Below, in pieces: positions 9,044 through 16,951 of a DNA stretch of 64,000 nucleotides; position 1 is the stretch's first letter, and every line of letters starts with the position of its first letter. The notes beneath the pieces are model-generated. The model did no database searches. It was not told the DNA's origin and was given only the letters and a program-made list of their open reading frames with translations. This stretch comes from Oligoflexus sp. (GTDB lineage: Bacteria > Bdellovibrionota_B > Oligoflexia > Oligoflexales > Oligoflexaceae). The position numbers and the translations under genes were made by a program. The stretch lies in assembly GCA_014378195.1 (NCBI GenBank), contig JACMOC010000036.1, positions 186,001 through 250,000 of the forward strand, written 5' to 3'.

Positions 9044-10152
9044 GCGGCATAAAACTTCAAGGTCGCCTCGACCATCGCTATCTCGGTATATCGCGAAGCT
9101 TTAGCCGCGCAGTATACTCTGAGCGTATTCCTCCACTCTCTATCGTCCTGAAGGCTCGCTAGTATTTCGAAGAGGGTGCCGACAGGGACCGGGAGCGCAA
9201 GCGGCAAGCCTCTATCCTCAAACTGCGTATCGACTAATGAAGGGTATATGCCCACACGTGTGCCAACCACTGGCAATCCAGCCAGCGTAGCTTCGAGATA
9301 TACCATTCCAAATGCTTCGTAAAAGCTCGGAAGACAGAAAATATCGCTTGCCGCGAGATGATCCAGGATATTGTTTACATGACCTCTAAAAACGACCTGG
9401 TTTTCGAGTCCTAAGACTCTAGCTTTCTCTTCCCATAGGTTCTGGTCGACATCGTGCCCGAGCACCAGGAGGCGCCAGTCGCGCTTCTGTGCCTTCGCCA
9501 TAACCATAGCCTCGTAGATCGGTCCGAGGCCTTTTTTCCTGTGCGTGTTGGATGCAAAACTTATGATGAAAGTTTCGCTGTCATTATTCAAGCGCCGCAC
9601 GGCACAGATTTCGGCAGATGGCGGCAGACCGTTGGGTATCACGGTAATGCGATCTTTCGTGTGCGGATAAAATCGGGCTATTTCCTGAGCCACAGTTTCA
9701 CTCACAGCTACGATCGGGAGTTTGCGCCTGTAGTTGATGCCTTCGACGAGGAGTATCAAAGGGTTCATCGGATTGAGAAAGGGCGACCAGTATTCACCCA
9801 ACCGAAACTTGCAGCTGATCCAAGCTCGATGGCAGGCATGAGCTGTGAGAACATTTTGCACGAGGGTCGTACCCACCCCATGGTTATGAATGATATCAAA
9901 ACGACCTTTGCTCCGTAAAAGCCACAGGGACGATGCAATAACGAAAGCAATGTAGTCCATAAAATTAAGTCGAAAGCGTGGCAGCCCAAGAGCGATATGA
10001 TGAGCAGCAAATTTGCCCTGATACGCGCTATTGCCCGAGAGGATACAAACCTCGTTGTTGCCTGCAATCAAAACGCTGAGGAGAGGCGCAAGTAGTTTTG
10101 AAAAACTGTTCCGCGTCTCGTCAAAATGGGGCACGACAAAACAATAACGCAT
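9031..10152 (-). CDS. Glycosyltransferase family 4 (GT4)
   Basis: 373 residues in a GT-B fold. The acceptor half has MRYCFVVPHFDET and FDIIHNHGVGTTLV; the donor half has VIPNGLPPS, the strand IISFASNTHRKKGLG and the retaining E-x7-E motif in PSFYEAFGMVYLEATLAG. It would transfer a sugar from a nucleotide donor to a lipid-linked or core acceptor on the cytoplasmic face. ATG 10152 has AAAGG nine bases upstream. It is divergent from the Wzx-like flippase gene and convergent with the methyltransferase gene. Confidence 0.93.
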   Translation of the reverse strand: MRYCFVVPHFDETRNSFSKLLAPLLSVLIAGNNEVCILSGNSAYQGKFAAHHIALGLPRFRLNFMDYIAFVIASSLWLLRSKGRFDIIHNHGVGTTLVQNVLTAHACHRAWISCKFRLGEYWSPFLNPMNPLILLVEGINYRRKLPIVAVSETVAQEIARFYPHTKDRITVIPNGLPPSAEICAVRRLNNDSETFIISFASNTHRKKGLGPIYEAMVMAKAQKRDWRLLVLGHDVDQNLWEEKARVLGLENQVVFRGHVNNILDHLAASDIFCLPSFYEAFGMVYLEATLAGLPVVGTRVGIYPSLVDTQFEDRGLPLALPVPVGTLFEILASLQDDREWRNTLRVYCAAKASRYTEIAMVEATLKFYAAQSW

Positions 10153-10239
10153 GCACGCGGACCTTTCTTATCTTTGTCCGTGGACAGGAGAAGGGCTCGA
10201 GCGATAAGCTGGGCCTTTCGCTCATGTATCAGGATGGTC

Positions 10240-11673
10240 ATGAATCACAAACGTATGAAATTGACATTTCTTTTTGTCAGCATAGCCGAGCTGGTCAACA
10301 AATTTATACCAATTTTCATGCTGCGTCTTGGCAATGAGAAGCTTTCGACAGAAAACCTTGGTCTTGCGACGTTTGGGACCTCAATTGTCGAGATTTTCCT
10401 GCCGTTTATGATATGGGGATTTGAGATCTCGGGGCCGCTATCTCTGCGTGGCATCGACAAAGGCAGCGAGGAATGGAAAAAACGCATCGGAGACATACTC
10501 GGAGCGCGGCTTGCCCTGGGCATTTGCGTGTATCTCGTTATGACTCTTGCTCTTTATGTATGGCCCGATTTTTTCCCCTATCGATCGATCGCTATGCTCG
10601 TAGGGCTTGGCCTCATCTTTTCCAGTCTTGGCACCACGTTTGTTCATACTGCTGACCAAAGCCTGGCTGTCCTTGCCCGCATTACGATCGGCGCAAAGTT
10701 CGCGAGCCTTGCTCTGGCTTACCTGCTCGTTCGAGACTCGGGCGACTGGGTTATGTTTGCCCTCCTGAACTTTGGGGTGAATGTCATAGTGAGTCTTGGT
10801 TCGCTGACATATGTCGTAAAAACATATGGTTACACACGGCCGCGTTTTGATCACCTCATCAAAACAATCGCCCCCGCGATGCCTTATGCATTGACCTATA
10901 TCGGCGCTGGAGTCGTCGAGAAGATAGAGGTTCTTTATGTGCAGCGTATTGGGGGCGCAACAGCAGCCGGAGCTATTGCGGGTCCTTTGAAGCTCTATCA
11001 GGGGCTTCTTTTTATGGTGATTGCCCTCAGTGCTGTCTCCTACAGTGAAGGGCTGGCCTATCCCGAGAAGATTGGCCGTTTTCTAAGGCTGACCGTATGG
11101 ATGCTTGCTGTCGTTATTCTGCCCCTGATGATCGGTGTGTTTTTCGTGGGCGAGCCCCTGCTGACAACGATTTTCTCAAGCACCCTTTCAGGGTCAGGCG
11201 GTCTCAATAGTTTTGCAGGTCAAGGCCTGAACCTCGCATTTATCTGTACCGGAATGCTGGGCCATTCTTTGCTTTTGGTGGCCGGTGTACAGGCGCTAAG
11301 TGCGCTCGGGAAAATCTGGTGGACCAACGCTGCTTATGCTGGTGCTTTCGTGCTCGGCATCGTGGGATCCGAAATCTTGATGAGAGGCGCCAACCCAAGT
11401 TATGCGCTCCTCGCCCCAGCTTTCGGGAAAAACGTTGCCGGCATTGCGCTTTTTATCTTTGCATGTCGTCAGACAGAAGGTTTTAAGACCCTGAAACTCC
11501 CCATGAAAGGCATAGGGGCGGGTCTTTTTGTGATGTTTGGCTTTTTGTGGTTTACGCCTGACGTAAATTGGATCGTGCGACTTATATCAGCGGCCGTGTT
11601 GTACGGAGTATGTGTGGCCGTACTTTCGCTGCCGCTCCTTCGCAAAATCATTAGGAAAGAGGGGCTGCAATAA
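10240..11673 (+). CDS. Wzx-like polysaccharide flippase
   Basis: About 477 residues with some 12 to 14 transmembrane helices, of the MVF/PST flippase superfamily that moves undecaprenyl-linked glycan repeats across the inner membrane. The first helix and loop (FLFVSIAELVNKFIPIFML...ATFGTSIVEIFLPFMIWGF) and later segments fit this fold. The start is set at ATG 10240, five bases after AGGA; a frame open from 10126 would add an implausible arginine-rich extension overlapping the divergent gene. It overlaps the convergent ligase/polymerase gene by 23 bases. Confidence 0.85.
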   Translation: MNHKRMKLTFLFVSIAELVNKFIPIFMLRLGNEKLSTENLGLATFGTSIVEIFLPFMIWGFEISGPLSLRGIDKGSEEWKKRIGDILGARLALGICVYLVMTLALYVWPDFFPYRSIAMLVGLGLIFSSLGTTFVHTADQSLAVLARITIGAKFASLALAYLLVRDSGDWVMFALLNFGVNVIVSLGSLTYVVKTYGYTRPRFDHLIKTIAPAMPYALTYIGAGVVEKIEVLYVQRIGGATAAGAIAGPLKLYQGLLFMVIALSAVSYSEGLAYPEKIGRFLRLTVWMLAVVILPLMIGVFFVGEPLLTTIFSSTLSGSGGLNSFAGQGLNLAFICTGMLGHSLLLVAGVQALSALGKIWWTNAAYAGAFVLGIVGSEILMRGANPSYALLAPAFGKNVAGIALFIFACRQTEGFKTLKLPMKGIGAGLFVMFGFLWFTPDVNWIVRLISAAVLYGVCVAVLSLPLLRKIIRKEGLQ

Positions 11674-12889
11674 GCGTCTCAGACGCAGCGGTGTCCTCTG
11701 CTCGTGTTCGTCCATAACCCATCGCAAACGCGAGAGCCATCAAAGTCATCAGCGCATAACGCACCTCGCCATCAAAATAAGCATTCTGTGTGAGCCCTCC
11801 AAAAAAAAGGCAACTCACTGTCAGATCGCGTATCCATTTTAGCGCCTGAGGTCCATTCAACCAGTTGAAATGAAGACTGCCTAACCAGAAAATAAAGGCC
11901 AGGGCTGCACCTAAGCCGCCTTCGGCGGCGAGCTGAAGGATCTGATTGTGCGCTTCATAGGCCTTTTTGAAGTTATGAAGGCCGATGGCTTCATAGTACG
12001 GGACACGATAAGGCTTGTCGAGGTTGATGCCATGGCCCATGAAAGGCCGCTCTTTCACCATGATGTAATGGACGACCCAGAAGGCTATCCGATCGTCGGG
12101 ATAGGAACTCTCTTTTTCCTCAGAAATATGGCTCGTCATCGACATAAAACGTCGTGAGACGGTATTGTTTGTTGAGAAAATACCACCGATCGCGAGGACG
12201 AGCCCTACGAGTACAAACCAGCGATGACGACCTCGGAAATAATAAAACATAAACCCCACGGTACTGAGGAGCGCTACGGCTTGCGCCGTGCGGGAGGCGG
12301 AGAAATAAAGGAGCAAGAGATTGCTCGTAAGCATAATACAACGGTTGATTTTGCGAGGATCCGTACAAAGCAAAACGAGGTGAAATGGCCATAGCATCAG
12401 CGCAACATAGGCCATAGTCAGAGGATGGGAATAAAATCCCTGTGATCGTCTGTAAGTATCACCCAGTTCGAAAGCAATGCCCGATATATGCCAACCTTTT
12501 AGGGCTTGCGAAATGACAAGCAAACTCCAGAAAATCATAACACCGGTCCAAACCTTTTCCAGTCTGGCGAGATCGTTCGCTTCCAGTTTGGGCATAAGGA
12601 CGAAGAGGCAAGGCAAGAGGATGAGAGGCAAATAACCCATCAGAAACGAAAAGATGTCGCGTGTTGGGTTTGCCGGGTTTAAAAGTGTGGCACCCATCTG
12701 AAAAATCGCGACCATAAGAATCAGGCCTATACTGCGGCTCTCCTGATGACCGACCTGAAGACGCCAAGTTTTGAGATCGTGGCGCTTTTTTATAAGTATC
12801 CAGAAACTCACGACGACAAGCGCCAGGCATTGAAATGCAATACCGAAAGGCATGCTAAGAATAAGGATTAGAAATGGCAAGAGATTCAT
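11651..12889 (-). CDS. O-antigen ligase/polymerase family membrane protein
   Basis: 412 residues with about 11 to 12 transmembrane helices and a large periplasmic loop. The Wzy_C/WaaL hallmark is near the C-terminus: HNQILQLAAEGGLGAALAFI, with the preceding loop FMGHGINLDKPYR holding the conserved arginine and glycine residues. The family either joins glycan to lipid A core (WaaL) or polymerises repeats (Wzy); sequence alone does not separate these. Its start overlaps the stop of the upstream GT4 gene by four bases, so the two form an operon. Confidence 0.88.
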   Translation of the reverse strand: MNLLPFLILILSMPFGIAFQCLALVVVSFWILIKKRHDLKTWRLQVGHQESRSIGLILMVAIFQMGATLLNPANPTRDIFSFLMGYLPLILLPCLFVLMPKLEANDLARLEKVWTGVMIFWSLLVISQALKGWHISGIAFELGDTYRRSQGFYSHPLTMAYVALMLWPFHLVLLCTDPRKINRCIMLTSNLLLLYFSASRTAQAVALLSTVGFMFYYFRGRHRWFVLVGLVLAIGGIFSTNNTVSRRFMSMTSHISEEKESSYPDDRIAFWVVHYIMVKERPFMGHGINLDKPYRVPYYEAIGLHNFKKAYEAHNQILQLAAEGGLGAALAFIFWLGSLHFNWLNGPQALKWIRDLTVSCLFFGGLTQNAYFDGEVRYALMTLMALAFAMGYGRTRAEDTAASETLIAAPLS

Positions 12890-13887
12890 AGAGGCCCTTC
12901 CGAGGGTTTGAGATCAAGGACACGGCTCCAGATAGCCCAAAACGTTGGCGCATTAAAATCTCGCAAGACCGTTTCGCGCGCGGCCTTCCCCAGCCGTTCG
13001 CGCAATGCCGGATCAAGGATAAGTGTACGGATGTGTTCATTCATCTCGGCCGCATCTCGTCCTACAAGACCATTAATATTGTGAACTATGGGTGACGTTG
13101 GATTAATAACCGTCACAACTGGTAGCCCGAGGAGCATTGCTTCGAGCGAGGCCATGTTAAATCCGTCGCCGGTGGCAGGAGTGATGGGATACACGTAAAA
13201 ATGAGCTTTGGAAAATTCGTGAGCGAAGGCCCGAAAGTCAGGGGGAATATAGGAGTCCGGAATGTTCGGGTTGTAGCCAATGACTTTGATTGGCGAGACG
13301 GAAAATAGGTCCTTGAGAATCCCCCACCCTAGCTCCTCCCCCCTTTCAAAAATATCGTTGCCCACATAGACGCCATGTATCTCATCGCTTTTTCGTGGCG
13401 AAAGAGCATCTTTTGGGAAAGGCACAGCAAATACCCGAGCGACATCCGCGCGGATTGCCCAGCTTTGTTTTTTCCATTCGCTGCCTGCAATTACTTTTAG
13501 ACCAAAATATTTTTGCCAAAACAGTATAATTATGCGTTTGAGGAGGCTTTTGCTACGCTCAAATGTTGAATTTTTGAACAGAGGAATGTGGGCTACAAAT
13601 ATAAGGTTGCGCCTTTGAAAGGGCAGCAGCCAAAAGAGATTAAGAATCGTATGGCAGATTATTGCGTGATAGGCGTGATTTCTGATCGATACCTTCGCTT
13701 TTGGCCAGTCTATCAGCGAGAAATTTGAGGGTACAGCTCGGCTTCGTGTATTCCAGCTCAGATCAAGATTGCCTTTGCGAGTAACAACATCAAACTCCGC
13801 ATTGAGTCCGGCGATCGCGCAAAGGTAGGATTCGTGATGATTAAAGGTCAATATACGTGGCGGGGTGCCGCTCTGATTCCGTTGCAT
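12886..13887 (-). CDS. Glycosyltransferase family 4-like protein
   Basis: 333 residues. The N-terminal half is weakly conserved (ILTFNHHESYLCAIAGL), while the C-terminal half shows the donor-binding GT-B pattern: ATGDGFNMASLEAMLLGLPVVT, equal to the E-x7-E region, then NGLVGRD and a closing helix LRERLGKAARETVL. ATG 13887 has AAGGA nine bases upstream; a TTG at 13917 is an alternative. It is coupled by a four-base overlap to the ligase/polymerase gene. It probably adds a sugar to the same glycan. Confidence 0.85.
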   Translation of the reverse strand: MQRNQSGTPPRILTFNHHESYLCAIAGLNAEFDVVTRKGNLDLSWNTRSRAVPSNFSLIDWPKAKVSIRNHAYHAIICHTILNLFWLLPFQRRNLIFVAHIPLFKNSTFERSKSLLKRIIILFWQKYFGLKVIAGSEWKKQSWAIRADVARVFAVPFPKDALSPRKSDEIHGVYVGNDIFERGEELGWGILKDLFSVSPIKVIGYNPNIPDSYIPPDFRAFAHEFSKAHFYVYPITPATGDGFNMASLEAMLLGLPVVTVINPTSPIVHNINGLVGRDAAEMNEHIRTLILDPALRERLGKAARETVLRDFNAPTFWAIWSRVLDLKPSEGPL

Positions 13888-14190
13888 CCAGCTGTATTCC
13901 TTGGCCCATTTACGCAATTTCTATGTATTAATAGATAAGGATCGTGAGGACAAGGTGTAAATTTATAATCAGTTTCGATGACTTGGCTTCCGGTTTTCTC
14001 GTTTTTCTGATTCTTTCTGTATAATATATGAGCAAACCCCCTCCTTCGATCGCCCTCTCCCCTTTCTGTGATCTTATAACCCCCATATTTCCAATAACAT
14101 ACTGTAATCATTACGATATTAGGCATTTTAAAAATGGACAATATACAGGTGTTATATGATCATATTTAGGGGGTGGATATCAGTTTCTAG

Positions 14191-14224
14191 AAATAAGCCT
14201 ATTTCTTAATCAAATAAGCCTATT
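14191..14224. repeat. 13-base direct repeat with 21-base period
   Basis: AAATAAGCCTATT occurs at 14191-14203 and again at 14212-14224. The 21-base offset is two helical turns, so a dimeric DNA-binding protein could contact both copies on one face. It lies about 175 bases upstream of the CCA-adding enzyme gene. No regulator is known; operator function is inference. Confidence 0.5.
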
Positions 14225-14253
14225 ACATACTCAACAACACTAACATAAACGAT

Positions 14254-14314
14254 GGTGGCTTATACATTCAAGATTACACCACCGGAACTGGTGGTTGTGT
14301 GAGATTGTTTTTTT
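14254..14314 (+). promoter_or_regulatory. Leader with two mutually exclusive hairpins
   Basis: ACCACC (14278-14283) can pair with GGTGGT (14290-14295), extended by two pairs past a bulge. The same CCACC can instead pair with GGTGG at 14254-14258. A run of seven T follows at 14308-14314, but nine bases beyond the stem rather than directly, so this is not a standard terminator. The arrangement resembles an attenuator in the leader of the downstream gene; this is a guess from pairing only. Confidence 0.3.
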
Positions 14315-14345
14315 AAAATATTGTTTAAAACGCGCATTTTTCTCT

Positions 14346-14371
14346 GGAGAGTGGAGGCCGAGTGGCTGAAG
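14346..14371 (+). other. tRNA-Ser 5'-part-like sequence
   Basis: GGAGAG (14346-14351) is followed by GGCCGAGTGGCTGAAG (14356-14371). In bacterial tRNA-Ser genes this acceptor strand and D-arm read GGAGAG-GTGGCCGAGTGGCTGAAG, so 16 consecutive bases of the D-arm match, with a small spacing change before them. No anticodon or T arm follows. It is either a tRNA fragment left by recombination, a tRNA mimic in the leader of the CCA-adding enzyme gene 26 bases downstream, or chance. Confidence 0.4.
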
Positions 14372-14397
14372 ATTAATAAAACTGGGGGTAACGCGAC

Positions 14398-15660
14398 TTG
14401 AATAGCTTAAAAATTGGACAGATTGAAGCCTACGACCCAAAAACCGATCTTAATTATCAGAATGCACGGAAAATCATCGATATTCTGGAGGCGAGTGGGT
14501 TTGAGGCCCGTATGGCGGGGGGCTGCGTAAGAGATCGTCTACTGGGAATTACTCCAAAAGACTATGACGTAGCGACGACAGCCAGCCCTGAGATGATATG
14601 CACTCTTTTTGAACAAAAAGGCTTCAAGCCCGTACCCACTGGGATTGATCACGGCACGATAACCGTCGTCGTCGGTGGGAAAGGCGTGGAGGTGACGAGC
14701 TTAAGGCGAGATGTCAGTACCGATGGAAGACGAGCTGTGGTTGCGTTTGGGAGCTCCTTTGAGGAGGACTCACTGCGACGCGACTTTACGATTAATGCGA
14801 TGTACGAGGACAAAGAAGGCGTTCTTTACGATTTCCACGGCGGTCGCGACGATCTGAAGAATGGCATCCTGCGCTTTGTGGGTGATGCCCGTACTCGAAT
14901 CCAGGAGGACTACCTCCGCATACTGAGGCTGTTTCGTTTTTGGGCCCGCTTTGGCTTTCAAGTTGTCGACGGCACTCTCGCTGTGGTTGCCGAAGAGGTG
15001 AGGGGACTCGAAAAAATCAGTCAGGAACGGAAAACGAGCGAACTGCTTTTGACGCTGGAATGCCCTCATATCAGCCCCGTCTTGGAAGCTATGGCGAGTT
15101 CGGGCTGTCTGGAGATCTTACTTGGCTTGCAAAAGATAACGCCACGATCAGATTCATTCTGGAGTGCCTTAATCTTAAACACAAAAGCGACGACAGGGCT
15201 CGCGCGTTTGGCTGTCCTTTGTGTGGATTTTGCAAGTAAAGAGGAACAATGGAATCGTCTCGAGAGCTTACGGCTATCGAGACAACAGATTGATGCGGTG
15301 AACGTGCTGCTTGACACAGAAGGTCCAGAACCTGCGAACGATCCGGCCTTGGCATATGACTGGTTGGATAGAACCGAAGGTCTGCTCTGGGTAGGAGTGT
15401 GGGATGATTTTATTTATCCCATTTGGAAAACGATCCGGCCGACTTCCCAGCTCGAGGTGCTGAACGCGACTATCACCCAAAACCTGGCTCGCCGGGTCTG
15501 TCCTATAAATGGACAGTTTCTCATCCAAAATCTCAAGTGTAAGCCTGGTCCTGAACTCGGACTTGTCTTGACTCAAATTAAAGACGGTTATCGCCGGGGG
15601 CAGTGGACCACAAAAGATCAAGCTCTGGCTTATGCTAAAAGACAATTGAAGCTAAAATAA
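14398..15660 (+). CDS. CCA tRNA nucleotidyltransferase / poly(A) polymerase family
   Basis: 420 residues of the class II nucleotidyltransferase family that adds or repairs the 3' CCA of tRNA, or adds poly(A). The head domain has GGCVRDRLLG (41-50), the metal-binding DYD at 55-57, a VEVTSLRRD strand and RRDFTINAM (127-135), followed by RIQEDYLRILRLFRF. The lengthy FSSFEEDSLRRDF segment is typical. Start is TTG 14398, eight bases after GGGGG. CCA addition is more likely than poly(A) addition, but PcnB and Cca are hard to separate without a tree. Confidence 0.9.
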   Translation: MNSLKIGQIEAYDPKTDLNYQNARKIIDILEASGFEARMAGGCVRDRLLGITPKDYDVATTASPEMICTLFEQKGFKPVPTGIDHGTITVVVGGKGVEVTSLRRDVSTDGRRAVVAFGSSFEEDSLRRDFTINAMYEDKEGVLYDFHGGRDDLKNGILRFVGDARTRIQEDYLRILRLFRFWARFGFQVVDGTLAVVAEEVRGLEKISQERKTSELLLTLECPHISPVLEAMASSGCLEILLGLQKITPRSDSFWSALILNTKATTGLARLAVLCVDFASKEEQWNRLESLRLSRQQIDAVNVLLDTEGPEPANDPALAYDWLDRTEGLLWVGVWDDFIYPIWKTIRPTSQLEVLNATITQNLARRVCPINGQFLIQNLKCKPGPELGLVLTQIKDGYRRGQWTTKDQALAYAKRQLKLK

Positions 15661-15720
15661 CACCTAGGTTTCGAGTCTTTGTTCGAGACGCATCAAAAGT
15701 TTATAAACGAGGTGCGCATC

Positions 15721-16944
15721 GTGAAGTTTCGTCTGGGATATTTCGTTCCCGAATTTCCGGGTCAAACCCATATATTCTTCTGGCGCGAAATCCAGCGCCT
15801 CGAATCGATGGGCGCTGAAGTTCGTCTCTTCTCAACTCAAAAGCCCCCTTTGGCGATTTCCTCGCATAGTTGGTCGGATGCTGCTAAAAAGCGCACGATT
15901 TATCTTATCGCCTCAACCAAGCCCTCTCTTTTTCTGGGCTTGCTTGTGTCAGTTTCTAAATGGCCTCCCTCGGCTTGGTATCGTTGTTTGCAATCGGTAT
16001 TGGCAGCCAAAGTCAGTTTCGGCGAAAAAATAAATCTTTGTTTTTTAGCCGTGTTCGGGGCCCGTATGGCTCGCCTTGCCCACGAACAAAAACTTGATCA
16101 CATCCATGTTCACTCATGTGCAAACGCTGCGAATATCGCTCTATTCGCTCATATCCTGTCAGGTATCACATACAGCTTAACGCTGCATGGTCCGCTTTCC
16201 GATTATGGATTTAATCAGGAACAGAAATGGGAAGGCGCTCTCTTCAAGATTATTATCACCCAGAAGCTTCTCGGCGAGGTTCGCGCGACTCTTGGGTCCG
16301 TTATCACGCGAAATTCCTACATCGCCCCGATGGGGGTCAACATCAGTGTTTTTAAACGAGGGATCCCTTATAAAGCCTGGCTTATTGAAAGCGGACCGGC
16401 GCAGCTCTACAGCGTGGGGCGACTTCATGTAGGGAAGGGACATGCCGACCTGATCCAGGCGGTCCGTCATCTCAAGGGAAAAGGTTTGTCTATTCGCCTT
16501 CGAATCGCAGGTGAAGACGAGCAGGGTGGTTCGGGCTACCATCTCGAACTCGCACAATTGATTGAAAAACTAGACCTGAGAAATGAAGTTGAGCTTCTCG
16601 GAGCTGTTTCCGAGACGGTCGTGAGAGAGGGGCTCATAGCGAGTCACGCCTTTGTTCTCGCTAGCAAAGCTGAGCCATTAGGGGTTGCCATCATGGAGGC
16701 GATGGCTCTGGAAATGCCAGTTATCGTAACGTCCGGAGGTGGGGTAAAGGAATTGGTCAACGACGGAAGCGATGGAATACTGGTGCCGCCTGAAAACAGT
16801 ATGGCGCTCGCGGAAGCGATCGAAGGCCTTTTGCGTAATCCCGATCTCGCCGTGCGCCTTAGCAAAGCCTCACGGCAAAAGATCGAAGAACAATTTCAAG
16901 ATCACAGGAGTGCAGAGCTCATGCTCCGCATGGCTCACGGATAA
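15721..16944 (+). CDS. Glycosyltransferase family 4 (colanic-acid type)
   Basis: 407 residues, GT-B fold. The N-terminus MKFRLGYFVPEFPGQTHIFFWREI is typical of the WcaL/colanic-acid-like branch of GT4. Further motifs: HIHVHSCANAANIA, APMGVNISVF, YSVGRLHVGKGHADLI, and the retaining motif AEPLGVAIMEAMALEMPVIVT with G-G-V-K-E-L. GTG 15721 is chosen because GAGGTG lies just upstream and the conserved N-terminus begins there. It follows the CCA-adding gene by 60 bases and is convergent with the FTR1 gene. Confidence 0.94.
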   Translation: MKFRLGYFVPEFPGQTHIFFWREIQRLESMGAEVRLFSTQKPPLAISSHSWSDAAKKRTIYLIASTKPSLFLGLLVSVSKWPPSAWYRCLQSVLAAKVSFGEKINLCFLAVFGARMARLAHEQKLDHIHVHSCANAANIALFAHILSGITYSLTLHGPLSDYGFNQEQKWEGALFKIIITQKLLGEVRATLGSVITRNSYIAPMGVNISVFKRGIPYKAWLIESGPAQLYSVGRLHVGKGHADLIQAVRHLKGKGLSIRLRIAGEDEQGGSGYHLELAQLIEKLDLRNEVELLGAVSETVVREGLIASHAFVLASKAEPLGVAIMEAMALEMPVIVTSGGGVKELVNDGSDGILVPPENSMALAEAIEGLLRNPDLAVRLSKASRQKIEEQFQDHRSAELMLRMAHG

Positions 16945-16951
16945 AGTGATT

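Larger units (their letters stand above)
13888..14397. other. AT-rich 510-base regulatory gap
   Basis: A gap between the divergent GT4 gene and the CCA-adding enzyme gene, clearly richer in A and T than its surroundings. No open frame in it has a ribosome binding site. It contains a 13-base direct repeat (14191/14212), a hairpin followed at a distance by a T run (14276-14314) and a stretch resembling the 5' part of tRNA-Ser (14346-14371), each listed separately. It must hold promoters for both flanking genes. Confidence 0.6.

Noticed and set aside
14027..14161. 43-codon plus-strand frame in the AT-rich gap
   Set aside because: No ribosome site and no recognisable feature.
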